Assembly: GCA_027076405.1 (NCBI GenBank)
Contig: JALTJN010000362.1
Coordinates: 1-64,000, forward strand
Source: Chromatiales bacterium
GTDB lineage: Bacteria > Pseudomonadota > Gammaproteobacteria > UBA6429
Reading direction: 5' to 3'
DNA: 64,000 bases
The position numbers were made by a program, and so were the translations under genes. Position 1 is the stretch's first letter. Each line of letters begins with the position of its first letter. Below the pieces are notes generated by a model. That model was not told the DNA's origin, searched no databases, and saw only the letters and a list, made by a program, of their open reading frames with translations. This document shows positions 25,100 to 34,241 of this stretch, in pieces.

Positions 25100-27532
25100 A
25101 TGACAGGTAACCAAGAACAAGACTGCTTTCATTGTGGTTTACCTGTTCCTCAAAATAGTGCTTACACGGTAAAAATTAAAGGCGAAGAACGCGCCATGTG
25201 TTGTCCCGGTTGCGAGGCTGTGGCAAAGGCCATAGTTGATGGTGGTCTAACCAGCTTTTACGAACACCGGACAGAAACATCACCCACCGCACGTGCTGCG
25301 GTACCTGAGGTTCTACAAGAGCTCACTTTGTATGATAAACCTGAGTTACAACGTACCTTTGTTAGTACCGATGAGAAAAATATAAAACAAGCTTCGCTTA
25401 TTTTAGAAGGGATAGTTTGTGCAGCATGTGTCTGGTTAAACGAGCGACATATTAGTGCTCTCCCGGGTGTTGTTGAGTTTCGGGTTAATTATTCAACGCA
25501 CCGGGCGCGTGTGCGCTGGGATGATACACAAATTCATTTAAGCGACATTTTGCAGGCAATAGCGGCCATTGGTTACCTTGCTCACCCTTTTGATGCCGGT
25601 CGGCAGGAAGCGGTTTATAAAAAAGAACGCGCCATTGCGCTTAAACGTTTAGCTATTGCTGGTCTGGGTGCCATACAGGTAATGATGCTCGCCGTTGCAC
25701 TTTATGCCGGTGATTACTCAGGCATGGATGCCGGTCTTGAAAACTTTATGCGTTGGGTCAGTTTGTTTATTGCAACACCGGTGGTATTTTATTCGGCACG
25801 TCCTTTTTTTAGTTCAGCATGGCGTGATTTAAAAGTTCGTCAGCTTGGTATGGATGTCCCGGTTTCACTTGCCATTGGTTTGGCCTATGCTGCAAGTAGC
25901 TGGGCCACAGTGACGCGCAGTGGTGATGTTTATTTTGATTCTGTCACCATGTTTACATTTTTTCTGCTTGCCGGGCGCTTTCTTGAAATGGGCGCCAGAC
26001 AAAAAGCAGGACAGGCCGCCGAAGAGCTGGTTAAATTATTACCTGCCATGGCAACGCGACTAACAAAAGCAGGCGATGAAACTGTGGCTGTTACAGAGTT
26101 AATGGTGGATGACAAAGTGCGGGTTAAACCCGGAGACAGTATTCCTGCCGATGGCATTATTGTTGAGGGTCGCAGTAGTATTAATGAAGCACTGCTAACA
26201 GGTGAAAGTCATCCCCTTGCTAAAACTGTTAATGAAAAAGTCATTGGTGGTACGGTTAATATTGAAAGTCCTCTTGTTATCAAAGTGCAAAAAGTTGGTG
26301 AAGAAACAGTACTGGCTTCAATTCAACGTTTGCTCGATCGGGCGCAAGTGGAAAAACCCAGTATTGCAAAAATGGCTGATCGGGTTGCAGCATATTTTGT
26401 TGGCTTCCTGTTAGTTCTGGTCAGTGTGGTTGCCCTGTGGTGGTGGCAACATGATCCTGAGCAGGCATTTTGGATAGCTCTTTCTTTACTTGTTGTTACC
26501 TGTCCCTGTGCCTTGTCATTGGCAACTCCAGCTGCAATGACAGCAGCAACAGGTGCGTTAACACGCTTAGGTGTTTTAACGACGCGTGGTCATGCATTAG
26601 AAACTTTAGCTAAAGTAACACAAATTGTTTTTGATAAAACGGGGACTCTCACCAAGGGGCATCTTGCACTTGAATCAATGCAGGTCTTTACTGAGCAGAA
26701 AGAGCAGCAATGTTTAAATATTGCTGCTGCACTTGAGTTAGGCTCTGAGCATCCGGTGGCGAAAGTATTTTTACAAAAAGCCTCTACTGCAAATGAGTTT
26801 AATGCAACAGATATTGAAGCTGTCTCCGGACAGGGGGTTACTGGACAGATTGATGGGGCACAGTATCGATTAGGTTGTGCTGCATATGTGCAGGATGCAT
26901 TAAACAAGAATCATTCGGAAATTAACAATACAGGTGAGGCAACCGTCATATTTTTAGCAAAGGAGACAACTTTGCTTGCTGTCTTTTTTCTTAACGATGA
27001 ATTACGTGAACAGGCTGTTGAATCCGTTCAGGCACTCAAGGATATGGGGAAAAAAGTGTGGTTAGTGAGTGGTGACAATGAAAGTGCTGTTGCTTCAATT
27101 GCCCGGAAGCTGGGGATTGAAAATACGTGTCATAGTATGAAACCTGAAGATAAGCTGGCAGTCATCAGCAAGCTACAGCAGCAAGGTGAAATTGTTGCCA
27201 TGATTGGTGATGGCGTTAATGATGCCCCTGTCCTTGCAGCAGCGCAGGTCTCCATTGCAATGGGCGGAGGGACACAACTGGCTCAGGCAAGTGCTGATAT
27301 GGTGTTACTGTCTGAGCACTTACCGCATCTGGTCGATGCAGTAAAAATGGCGAAACGCAGTGTTAATATTGTTCATCAGAATCTTATTTGGGCATTGCTC
27401 TACAATTTATTGGCATTACCGTTAGCATCGATGGGCTATATCGCACCGTGGATGGCAGCCATAGGGATGTCTGTCAGCTCTCTGGTGGTGGTGTTAAATG
27501 CTTTACGACTGAATAAATCTGTTGATGTCTGA
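25100..27532 (+). CDS. ccoI: Copper-translocating P1B-type ATPase CcoI (FixI)
   Basis: An 810-residue heavy-metal P-type ATPase. The N-terminus has a Cys-rich metal-binding segment (CFHCGLPVP, CCPGCEAVA), then an HMA domain with C107-A-A-C110. Eight membrane helices include the translocation motif C468-P-C470; the phosphorylated Asp is D512 of DKTGT, and GDGVNDAP is the hinge motif. The combination of Cys-rich segment plus a single HMA is characteristic of FixI/CcoI, which supplies copper for CuB of the cbb3 oxidase. A 140-base gap precedes it, perhaps with its own promoter. Confidence 0.95.
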   Translation: MTGNQEQDCFHCGLPVPQNSAYTVKIKGEERAMCCPGCEAVAKAIVDGGLTSFYEHRTETSPTARAAVPEVLQELTLYDKPELQRTFVSTDEKNIKQASLILEGIVCAACVWLNERHISALPGVVEFRVNYSTHRARVRWDDTQIHLSDILQAIAAIGYLAHPFDAGRQEAVYKKERAIALKRLAIAGLGAIQVMMLAVALYAGDYSGMDAGLENFMRWVSLFIATPVVFYSARPFFSSAWRDLKVRQLGMDVPVSLAIGLAYAASSWATVTRSGDVYFDSVTMFTFFLLAGRFLEMGARQKAGQAAEELVKLLPAMATRLTKAGDETVAVTELMVDDKVRVKPGDSIPADGIIVEGRSSINEALLTGESHPLAKTVNEKVIGGTVNIESPLVIKVQKVGEETVLASIQRLLDRAQVEKPSIAKMADRVAAYFVGFLLVLVSVVALWWWQHDPEQAFWIALSLLVVTCPCALSLATPAAMTAATGALTRLGVLTTRGHALETLAKVTQIVFDKTGTLTKGHLALESMQVFTEQKEQQCLNIAAALELGSEHPVAKVFLQKASTANEFNATDIEAVSGQGVTGQIDGAQYRLGCAAYVQDALNKNHSEINNTGEATVIFLAKETTLLAVFFLNDELREQAVESVQALKDMGKKVWLVSGDNESAVASIARKLGIENTCHSMKPEDKLAVISKLQQQGEIVAMIGDGVNDAPVLAAAQVSIAMGGGTQLAQASADMVLLSEHLPHLVDAVKMAKRSVNIVHQNLIWALLYNLLALPLASMGYIAPWMAAIGMSVSSLVVVLNALRLNKSVDV

Positions 27533-27666
27533 AAATATAAAATTTCACATCATTGGGGACACGGAAGTTCTCCGAGAAAAAACAAAAATATTAAGTACCT
27601 TTCTTTTTTTATGGTAAACAAGGTTTTGCATTAGTTTCACTACACTGAAGTACGTATAATCATTTT

Positions 27667-27867
27667 ATGGAAATACTTTATTTATTAATCCCGCTAGGCT
27701 TACTGGTGCTTGGGGTCGCAATTTGGGGCTTCATCTGGGCAGTAAGAACAGGACAGTTTGACGATATGGAAGGGCCTGCATATCGTATTTTAATGGATGA
27801 TGATGATATTCGTATTCCGACTCGAAATCCTGAAGAGGATGCCGGGAAAAAAGAGCAGGAAAAATAA
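27667..27867 (+). CDS. ccoS: cbb3-type oxidase assembly protein CcoS
   Basis: A 66-residue protein beginning MEILYLLIPLGLLVLGVAIW, one membrane helix, followed by WAVRTGQFDDMEGPAYRIL, the highly conserved CcoS signature. It is needed for cofactor insertion into the cbb3 oxidase. It follows ccoI by 134 bases, completing ccoGHIS. Confidence 0.95.
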   Translation: MEILYLLIPLGLLVLGVAIWGFIWAVRTGQFDDMEGPAYRILMDDDDIRIPTRNPEEDAGKKEQEK

Positions 27868-28006
27868 ATAACCCCGTTCCACTCATTTTTAATAAAAATA
27901 AACTATATATGTAAAGGGAGAAGTGATTGATGTTATTCGTTGAGTACATTAGAATTCACTTAAATAGTTTCTGCCTTTTTTAGTAAGATTTTTGAGGAAT
28001 CATAAA

Positions 28007-28108
28007 ATGAAAGATTTGTTTACTTTCCAGAATTTTCCAATGGCTATCATCATAGCTCTGGTTTCTATTGCGTGGATAAGCTTTTTATCGGTTATTTTCT
28101 TTGGCTAG
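28007..28108 (+). CDS. Small single-helix membrane protein after ccoS (33 aa)
   Basis: A 33-residue ORF: MKDLFTFQNFP, then a 20-residue hydrophobic helix rich in Ile/Val/Ser, ending FFG. TTGAGGA at about 27991-27997 is a good ribosome site ten bases before the ATG, and a strong terminator follows 28 bases after the stop, so it is probably translated. It could be a small subunit of the cbb3 oxidase comparable in size to CcoM of pseudomonads, but I see no clear sequence match. Identity unknown. Confidence 0.5.
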   Translation: MKDLFTFQNFPMAIIIALVSIAWISFLSVIFFG

Positions 28109-28135
28109 ATACTCGTTTAGCTAAAGTGAAGTCGT

Positions 28136-28173
28136 AAAAGGGTCGCTACTATAAGGGTAGCGGCCCTTTTTTG
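28136..28173 (+). terminator. Terminator after the 33-aa ORF
   Basis: GGGTCGCTAC-TATAAG-GGTAGCGGCCC (one G-T pair) followed by TTTTTT, with AAAA on the left side. It ends the cbb3 region. Confidence 0.88.
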
Positions 28174-28337
28174 CTTTTGGTGGGAAGAAAAGGGAATATA
28201 GACGTATAAGTATTATGTAATTAAATTAAAGGGTTAGAATAATTTTCTGTTCTATATTCTTGGAATACCACTTAAGTCTTTGCTTTTAATCAATTTATGC
28301 TACTCTTAAAAAACCTTAGAACAGGAGCGGTATTAAC

Positions 28338-30308
28338 GTGCAGAATAGATTGGTGGTTTTAAAAAGCTTTCGTATTCTTTTTATGCATACCTTGTTTGTA
28401 TGTTTGATTTCTCTGTATCTATTGCCAGCTCAAGCGAACGAATCCACGCATTCCTCCAGGCATGTAAAAGCCTCAAAAAAAGCTAAAACCATTACCGATT
28501 TAAGAATTCTTGTTGATATTTCCGGTAGCATGAAAAAGACTGATCCAAAAAATTTACGGCGTTCGGCAGTCAGGTTATTAGCTGGTCTGATTCCTGCCGG
28601 ATCGCGCTCGGGAATCTGGAATTTTGGTAAACAGGTCAATATGGCAGTGAAAATAGGTCGCGTCACTGATAGCTGGCGTGAGCTTGCGCGTAAACAATCA
28701 AAGAAAATAAATTCTGTTGGTTTATATACCAATATTGAAAGTGCCATGCGTAAGGTAAGTTTTGACTGGAAAATACCCGATCCACGTTACAAGAGAAATC
28801 TGATTTTATTGACCGATGGTTATGTTGATATTAGTAAGAATGACAAGCTGGATAAGGCATCAAGAAAAAGAATATTAAAAGAGATATTACCCAGGCTTGA
28901 GAAAGCGAATGTAAAAATTCACACCATAGCGTTATCAGATGATGTTGATGAAAGCTTATTAAGCACGCTTTCTGCCTACACAGATGGTTTGTATAAAAAA
29001 GTAAGTAGTGCAGATGATTTACAAAAATTGTTTTTGCAAATGCTGGAACAATCGGCAAATTTGGATACATTACCGATAAAAGGCAATCGCTTTAATGTTG
29101 ATGCCAGTATTCATGATATGACATTATTAGTTTTTAATCGGGATGTGAATAATCCAACGAATATTGTTACACCCGGTAAAAAGACCTGGAAAAAAACACA
29201 TCACCCGCAACAGGTAAAATGGTTTAGAGATAAAGGTTTTGATTTAATTACGATTAAAAATCCACAGCAGGGGCAGTGGAAAATACTGGCACCGGAAGAT
29301 GAAGATAACAGGGTTGTTGTTGCAACTAATTTAAAATTAAAAGCCGGTAATATCCCCGGCTTTATGATGGCGGGAGATGTGCTAAATATAAAAGTTCATC
29401 TGGAAGAAGATGAAAAACCTTTGAGCGATGAACGCTTATTATCAAAATTCAAATTCATATTAAACAGAAATTCTGAACGTGCAGCAGAAAGAAAATATCC
29501 GTTACGTAAGTCAGGGGATGATGAATATAGTTATGAAGTGCAGTTAGCGAGCATATTTAAAGAAGGTAATAATGAGCTTGTTATTCAGGCAAAAAGTCCG
29601 ACAGTAGAAAGGGAAATTCGCCACCAGTTTAAAGTGTATACAACGCCAGCGGAGATTAAAATATCCGAGAACCACGGCAAATATAAAATTGAGGTGATAC
29701 CGTATTCAAATTTATTAATACTCGATACAGTTAAATTAAGTGTTGAGCTAAATGATAAAACTAAACACCTGTTGAACAGACATAATAAAAAATGGAGTGT
29801 TGAAGTAGAGAAAAAATATCTGGATACATATTTTACACTCAATCTTAATGCAACAAGAGCGGATGATAACCCGATTTCATTTAGTGTTCAGAGAAGATTA
29901 AATACAAAAGGTGCTTCAGAACCATTAGATATTCCGCTAAAACATGAAGCTCAACATCAACAAGAAGATAGCACTTCTCTTCAGCCTGAAAAAAATTCAC
30001 ACCACGATTCAGAAGTTAAGAATAAAAATAATAAAAAAGAAAATTATGAACACGTAAATAATAAACAAAAAGAAAATAATGCTGCTGATGCCGGTAACGA
30101 ACATCAGAAAATCAACTGGACCATCATCATTTACTGGATAGTAGCCGGCAACCTTTTGTTGATAGCGATAGTAGCGGGCGGTTATTTTTTTATGAAGCGC
30201 CGAAAGAAAAAGTTAGTTGAAAACATGGAATCTCTTAAAGAAGAGTATAAAAAAGATGACATGAAGAATAATGGGGATGCTGAGTCAGAAAACAAGGATG
30301 AGAAATAA
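28338..30308 (+). CDS. VWA-domain membrane protein (possible TIGR03503-like)
   Basis: A GTG-started 656-residue protein. An N-terminal signal segment (about 12-33) is followed by a von Willebrand A domain with the MIDAS motif D60-I-S-G-S64, a later Thr in YTNIES and LILLTDGYVD. Middle regions are beta-rich (RFNVDASIHDMTLLVF and QQGQWKILAPEDED) and resemble my memory of TIGR03503 proteins. Then comes a Lys/Glu/Asn-rich low-complexity stretch (about 545-590), one membrane helix (about 597-618) and a charged cytoplasmic tail. So the large domain is periplasmic and binds a metal-dependent ligand. It starts a four-gene operon; the next start is 3 bases downstream. Confidence 0.72.
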   Translation: MQNRLVVLKSFRILFMHTLFVCLISLYLLPAQANESTHSSRHVKASKKAKTITDLRILVDISGSMKKTDPKNLRRSAVRLLAGLIPAGSRSGIWNFGKQVNMAVKIGRVTDSWRELARKQSKKINSVGLYTNIESAMRKVSFDWKIPDPRYKRNLILLTDGYVDISKNDKLDKASRKRILKEILPRLEKANVKIHTIALSDDVDESLLSTLSAYTDGLYKKVSSADDLQKLFLQMLEQSANLDTLPIKGNRFNVDASIHDMTLLVFNRDVNNPTNIVTPGKKTWKKTHHPQQVKWFRDKGFDLITIKNPQQGQWKILAPEDEDNRVVVATNLKLKAGNIPGFMMAGDVLNIKVHLEEDEKPLSDERLLSKFKFILNRNSERAAERKYPLRKSGDDEYSYEVQLASIFKEGNNELVIQAKSPTVEREIRHQFKVYTTPAEIKISENHGKYKIEVIPYSNLLILDTVKLSVELNDKTKHLLNRHNKKWSVEVEKKYLDTYFTLNLNATRADDNPISFSVQRRLNTKGASEPLDIPLKHEAQHQQEDSTSLQPEKNSHHDSEVKNKNNKKENYEHVNNKQKENNAADAGNEHQKINWTIIIYWIVAGNLLLIAIVAGGYFFMKRRKKKLVENMESLKEEYKKDDMKNNGDAESENKDEK

Positions 30309-30311
30309 AAA

Positions 30312-30968
30312 ATGAATGATTCTCTACTAAGTTTTACTATTATCTTTGCCGAGTTAGGCGGGGTTTTTTTACTGTTATTTATTTTTTTAATAGTGCGATT
30401 TATTTTAGGCTCAAATAAAGATGGCAGAACCACAAGAGATTTAATTAAGTATATTAAGACGATGATACCGGCGCACCGTGATCAATTAGTCGGTTTTTTT
30501 AAAGACAAGCAGGAACAAAATAAAACAGATTTTAATATTGAAACATTAATAAAAGATGAAAGAAAAATTTATGACCGGCTAATTCAGGTGTCAATATCAA
30601 AAGATACCAGTCTGCTGAAATTAACAACAGAGGACATAAACTCGTTAATTAATGATTATGTTCGATTGCTCGCATTAAAAGCAGAAAAAGAAACGGAGGA
30701 GGAAAAAGAATCCAAAGAGTTAATATTGAAAAAAGAAAATGAGGCGCTTCGACTGGAAAATGCTTCTTTGCAAACACGTTTAACCACGTCAAATGAAACG
30801 ATTGAAAACATGATGGGCGAGTTCTCATCAATGTATGAAGGGGGCAAGAAAGAAGGTGAGCAACGATTAAAAAATGAAATGTACCAATTAAAACAAAAGC
30901 TTGATACTGAAGAGGCTAAAGTTAAATCTGAATTAAATCAGCTTGATGCAAAAGATGAGGATGAATAA
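30312..30968 (+). CDS. Membrane-anchored coiled-coil protein, unknown function
   Basis: A 218-residue protein with one N-terminal helix (about 8-33) and a cytoplasmic body. Residues about 110-215 are strongly charged with heptad-like spacing (EKETEEEKESKELILKKENE), so a long coiled coil is likely. No enzymatic motif is seen. It lies 3 bases after the VWA gene and overlaps the following binding-protein gene, so it belongs to the same operon; its membrane anchor and coiled coil suggest a scaffold that oligomerises at the inner membrane. Function unknown. Confidence 0.68.
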   Translation: MNDSLLSFTIIFAELGGVFLLLFIFLIVRFILGSNKDGRTTRDLIKYIKTMIPAHRDQLVGFFKDKQEQNKTDFNIETLIKDERKIYDRLIQVSISKDTSLLKLTTEDINSLINDYVRLLALKAEKETEEEKESKELILKKENEALRLENASLQTRLTTSNETIENMMGEFSSMYEGGKKEGEQRLKNEMYQLKQKLDTEEAKVKSELNQLDAKDEDE

Positions 30969-31668
30969 ATTCGCCGTATTTTTTTTGCTTCTCCTTGTAA
31001 ATGGAACTGTTTTTTCGTCTGAAGATCTTGTATTTAACGTGACAGGTCAGCCACCATTAAATACCGTTAAGATCGACGGATTTATGGATGAGGTGGTCAG
31101 AGAAGCATTAAAAAGGATTGGATATAATTTAGTAATAAACAAGCAACCAGCTGAAAGAGGGTTGTATTCAGCAAATAATGGCCTGATAGACGGAGAAATG
31201 AGCCGGGTAAGAGGTATTGATAAGGTCTATACAAATTTACTTCGTGTCCCCGAGAAAATAATGAGTTGGGATTTTATGGTTTTCTCTAAAAAAAATATTG
31301 ATCTTGGTAATGGATGGCAGAGTCTTAAAAATAAAAATGTGGCATTTATTAATGGTTGGAAAATTTTAGAAAAAAACATCCCGGCTTCTGCATATGTCAC
31401 TAAAACACGAAATTCTAAGCAGCTTTTCATATTGCTGAAAAAAAACAGAACAGATTATATTATTTATGAACACTGGGGTGGGCGCTATGTGTTAAATAAG
31501 ATGAAGTTGAAAAATATAAAAATACGTCGTCCTGCTTTAGCTTCTAAAGACATGTATATCTATTTGCATAAAAAACATGCTGATATAATACCAAAATTAT
31601 CATATGAATTATCTAAAATGAAAAAAGATGGCAGTTATAAAAAAATCTTCAATCAATACTTAAATTAA
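30955..31668 (+). CDS. Periplasmic solute-binding protein, family 3-like
   Basis: About 237 residues: a signal peptide (MRMNKFAVFFLLLLVNGTVFSS) and a type II periplasmic binding fold. VTGQPPLNTVKIDGFMDEVV, LKRIGYNLVINKQPAERGL and LSKMKKDGSYKKIFNQYL are typical of SBP_bac_3 proteins. No ABC permease or ATPase is nearby, so a sensory role, perhaps feeding the hybrid kinase 20 bases downstream, is likelier than transport (inference). The start is uncertain: codons at 30943 (TTG), 30955 and 30961 are in frame; all overlap the previous gene. Confidence 0.75.
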   Translation: MRMNKFAVFFLLLLVNGTVFSSEDLVFNVTGQPPLNTVKIDGFMDEVVREALKRIGYNLVINKQPAERGLYSANNGLIDGEMSRVRGIDKVYTNLLRVPEKIMSWDFMVFSKKNIDLGNGWQSLKNKNVAFINGWKILEKNIPASAYVTKTRNSKQLFILLKKNRTDYIIYEHWGGRYVLNKMKLKNIKIRRPALASKDMYIYLHKKHADIIPKLSYELSKMKKDGSYKKIFNQYLN

Positions 31669-31688
31669 GAATTAAGAGAACCTTAGAA

Positions 31689-34241
31689 GTGCAATCATTA
31701 TTTAGTACGTTAAATAGTCGTCTGGCTCGCCGGATTGGTATTTATGTTATTTTAGCCAGTACTTTTCTTTCAGTATTTACTTCAGGCTTGCAAATATACT
31801 CAGAATACAACAGGGAAAAAAGCGATGTATATAATACCATCCAGCAAATAGAAAAAACTCAGCTTTCGAATATTGCATCCCGAGTGTGGGTTCTTGATGA
31901 TGCCGAGCTTAAAAAGGCTTTGGATAATTTACTGGAGTTACCTTCGCTTCGTTATGTAGAAGTGTCTGAAGGGCGCGAAGTTATTATGTCTGTGGGTAAG
32001 AAAACCAAGAGTAATATTATTAAAAAGACATACCCGCTTTACTATAATGCCAACAATAAAATAAATAATGTTGGTGAGATTACTATTGTTGCAACCTTAG
32101 ACGATGTATATCAGCATGTTTTTGAGCGTGCTTTTCTGATTATTTTAACAAATTTAGTTAAAACGTTTTTTGTTGCTGTTTTCATAATTTTTATTTTTTA
32201 TAAGTTGGTTACTCGGCATTTAACGGATATATCTAATTATTTACTAAGTGATTATTCCCCAGCTGAAACAAAAAAACTTTTCCTTAATCGTGATTTAAAT
32301 AAAAGAGATGAGCTGGACCATCTTGTTACGACAATCAATGATATGAAAGAAAGGTTAGAACAGCAGTTTGAGGAAATAAACAAACAAAAACAGCATTTGT
32401 CACAAACTTTAAATAGTATTGGTGATGCTGTTATAACAACAGATAGAAATGGTAATGTTACCCGGATGAATCCGGTTGCAGAAAGCTTAACCGGCTGGAA
32501 GGAGAAAGATGCTAAAGGAGAATCTGTTGAAAGGGTATTTTCAATTTTAAATGCCGATACAGGTAAAAAAATTGAAAACCCGATCGATATTGTCATTAAA
32601 AGTGGCGATATAGTACATCTCAGTAATCATACAACTTTGTTGTCAAAAAATGGTGAGAAATATCAAATCTCAGATTCGGCTGCGCCAATTAAAGATGAAA
32701 GCGGAAAGATCTTGGGCATGGTGCTGGTTTTCAATGATGTCACCGAGCAGTATGAATTGCGAAAACTGGCAAAAGAAAATGAAAAAAAATACCGGATTTT
32801 AGCCAAGGCCTCACCTGTCGGTTTATTTTATACGGATGAGAATGGAAAATGTTTGTATGTTAATGAAAAGTGGATAGAAATTTCAGGATTATCTCTAGCT
32901 GAAGCCTTGGGTGATGGATGGGTGGAAGCAATATATTCTGATGATAAAGAAAAAGTATTTTCGGAATGGAACCGGTCATCTCAGATCGGAGATGAGTTTA
33001 AACTGGAATATCGTTTTAAAAATAATAAAGGGGTTAAATGGGTTCTTGGTCAGGCTGTAGCCGAGAAAGGCTCAGATGGAAAAATAATTGGTTATGTCGG
33101 TACAATTACCGATATTACAGAACGTAAAGAAGCTGAATATGCTTTAAACCGTAGCCAAAAAATGGATGCGATGGGAAAACTGACGGGCGGAATAGCTCAT
33201 GATTATAATAATATGTTGGGTGTTATTTTAGGATATTCAGAATTATTACATGATAAATTAACCGATCAGCCTAAACTACTTAATTTCACCACTGCAATTT
33301 ATGATGCAGCTAATCGGGGAGCAGCATTAACAAGCAAGCTGCTTAGTTTTTCCAGACATGAAAAATCAGGTGCAGAAATTCTTAATATCAACGATGTGTT
33401 AGATAGTGAAAGGAATATGCTTGAGAAAACACTTACTGCCCGAATTAAGTTAGATTTTGATATGGAGGAAAATTTATGGGGTGTACTTGTTGATAATAGT
33501 GATATAGAAAATGCAATTATGAATTTATGCATTAACGCAATGCATGCTATGCCTGATGGTGGAGCGTTAACTATACAAACCCGTAATACTCATCTTGATG
33601 AAGGTGATTTTGTTTTATTAAAGATTACTGATACGGGAACAGGGATGACAAAAGAGATACAAGAGAAAGTTTTTGATCCTTTTTTTACAACTAAAGGTCA
33701 GTCTGGTACAGGCTTAGGTTTAAGTCAGGTATATGGTTTTATTGAACGTAGTGGTGGCTTTATAAAATTAGAATCCGAGATTGGTGTTGGAACAGAGTTT
33801 AATTTGTTCTTTCCCAAAAACTCTTCTGATCATGAAAAGAAGCAAATAGAAAATAATGAAAAAGAGATAAAAATTACCAGTAGTGAATCAATATTGCTTG
33901 TTGATGATGAAAAAAGCCTGCTTGATTTACTATATACCGTTCTTAATCAGTATGGTTATAAGATTTTTTGTGCTGAAAATGCTAAGCAGGCATTAAAAAT
34001 TCTATCGACAGAGTCGATAGATTTGGTTATTTCAGATGTGATTATGCCTGAGGTAGATGGCTACCAGCTTGCAGAAATGATACAAAAAAAATATCCGGAG
34101 ACAAAAATACAAATGGTGAGTGGTTTTACGGATGAATACCACCATGGTATTAATAATAAAAGTTTACATCAAAATTTAATTCTTAAGCCATTTCAAACAA
34201 ATGTATTATTAAAGAGAATCCAGGAATTATTTGATAATTAA
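31689..34241 (+). CDS. Hybrid sensor histidine kinase with PAS domains and receiver
   Basis: A GTG-started 850-residue sensor. A membrane helix (about 16-36), a periplasmic domain of about 110 residues and a second helix (about 147-172) lead to a HAMP-like linker, two PAS domains (about 236-345 and 365-480), a HisKA/HATPase core with H504 in GGIAHDYNNMLG, NLCINAMHAMPDGG and TGLGLSQVYGF, and a C-terminal receiver with phospho-acceptor D783. GGIAHDxNN is typical of kinases with a C-terminal receiver. It is the last gene of the VWA operon; the output regulator is not local. Its stop abuts that of the convergent PAP2 gene. Confidence 0.92.
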   Translation: MQSLFSTLNSRLARRIGIYVILASTFLSVFTSGLQIYSEYNREKSDVYNTIQQIEKTQLSNIASRVWVLDDAELKKALDNLLELPSLRYVEVSEGREVIMSVGKKTKSNIIKKTYPLYYNANNKINNVGEITIVATLDDVYQHVFERAFLIILTNLVKTFFVAVFIIFIFYKLVTRHLTDISNYLLSDYSPAETKKLFLNRDLNKRDELDHLVTTINDMKERLEQQFEEINKQKQHLSQTLNSIGDAVITTDRNGNVTRMNPVAESLTGWKEKDAKGESVERVFSILNADTGKKIENPIDIVIKSGDIVHLSNHTTLLSKNGEKYQISDSAAPIKDESGKILGMVLVFNDVTEQYELRKLAKENEKKYRILAKASPVGLFYTDENGKCLYVNEKWIEISGLSLAEALGDGWVEAIYSDDKEKVFSEWNRSSQIGDEFKLEYRFKNNKGVKWVLGQAVAEKGSDGKIIGYVGTITDITERKEAEYALNRSQKMDAMGKLTGGIAHDYNNMLGVILGYSELLHDKLTDQPKLLNFTTAIYDAANRGAALTSKLLSFSRHEKSGAEILNINDVLDSERNMLEKTLTARIKLDFDMEENLWGVLVDNSDIENAIMNLCINAMHAMPDGGALTIQTRNTHLDEGDFVLLKITDTGTGMTKEIQEKVFDPFFTTKGQSGTGLGLSQVYGFIERSGGFIKLESEIGVGTEFNLFFPKNSSDHEKKQIENNEKEIKITSSESILLVDDEKSLLDLLYTVLNQYGYKIFCAENAKQALKILSTESIDLVISDVIMPEVDGYQLAEMIQKKYPETKIQMVSGFTDEYHHGINNKSLHQNLILKPFQTNVLLKRIQELFDN

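Noticed and set aside
27540..27660. Possible hairpin CGGAAGTTCTCCG before ccoS
   Set aside because: Four-base arms only, likely by chance in this gap.
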